Below the pieces are notes generated by a model. It worked only from the letters and a program-made list of their open reading frames with translations. It had not been told where the DNA came from and made no database searches. A program made the translations under genes and the position numbers. A stretch of DNA of 6,567 bases from Chloroflexota bacterium (lineage in GTDB: Bacteria; Chloroflexota; Anaerolineae; UBA7937; JACPPX01), in assembly GCA_016196905.1 (NCBI GenBank), contig JACPWV010000199.1, forward strand, positions 1 through 6,567. The letters are read 5' to 3'. The stretch's first letter is position 1. Each line of letters opens with the position of its first letter. Below, one piece after another: positions 6,541 to 6,567 of the stretch.

Positions 6541-6567
6541 CCAACCAGGCCGGAGAGGCTCTACGGC

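Overview
The window is a GC-rich bacterial chromosome segment. It is dominated by one compact operon on the minus strand, reading from about 6190 down to the left edge, with a small divergent gene on the plus strand at the right end. The gene order rpsB-tsf-pyrH-frr-uppS-cdsA is a widely conserved bacterial arrangement, so the identities are secure. The lineage is less certain. The short EF-Ts (179 aa), the Trm112-like gene and the multi-TM/GAF/HTH protein whose C-terminus contains MSEADLYRKQR resemble, from memory, proteins of Chloroflexota (Anaerolineae-like). That placement is an inference from family resemblance, not from a search.

Layout from right to left: a 66-aa Trm112-like zinc-ribbon protein on the plus strand (6340-6540) has its own extended -10 promoter. 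A 288-bp intergenic region (6052-6339) holds divergent promoters and a leader of about 135 nt with inverted repeats ahead of rpsB. Then come rpsB (S2), tsf (EF-Ts), pyrH (UMP kinase), frr (ribosome recycling factor), uppS (undecaprenyl diphosphate synthase) and cdsA (CDP-diacylglycerol synthase). Successive gaps are 5, 14, -4, 4 and 9 nt. No terminator is visible inside the operon, so co-transcription and translational coupling are likely. Together the genes link translation (S2, EF-Ts, RRF) with pyrimidine nucleotide supply (UMP kinase) and envelope lipid precursors (undecaprenyl diphosphate, CDP-diacylglycerol).

Left of cdsA, where many bacteria carry dxr or rseP, this window has a membrane sensor-like locus (30-1768). 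It is read in two frames: a six-helix membrane part (216 aa), then a part with one more helix, a GAF-like domain and a C-terminal helix-turn-helix (362 aa). The two parts meet at a TGATG stop/start overlap. Adding a single base near 1118-1144 would give one continuous 579-aa protein, so this is either a frameshift (natural or sequencing) or a genuine split gene. It is the most interesting part of the window. Everything else is ordinary housekeeping content, and I see no mobile elements, CRISPR arrays, tRNAs or rRNAs.
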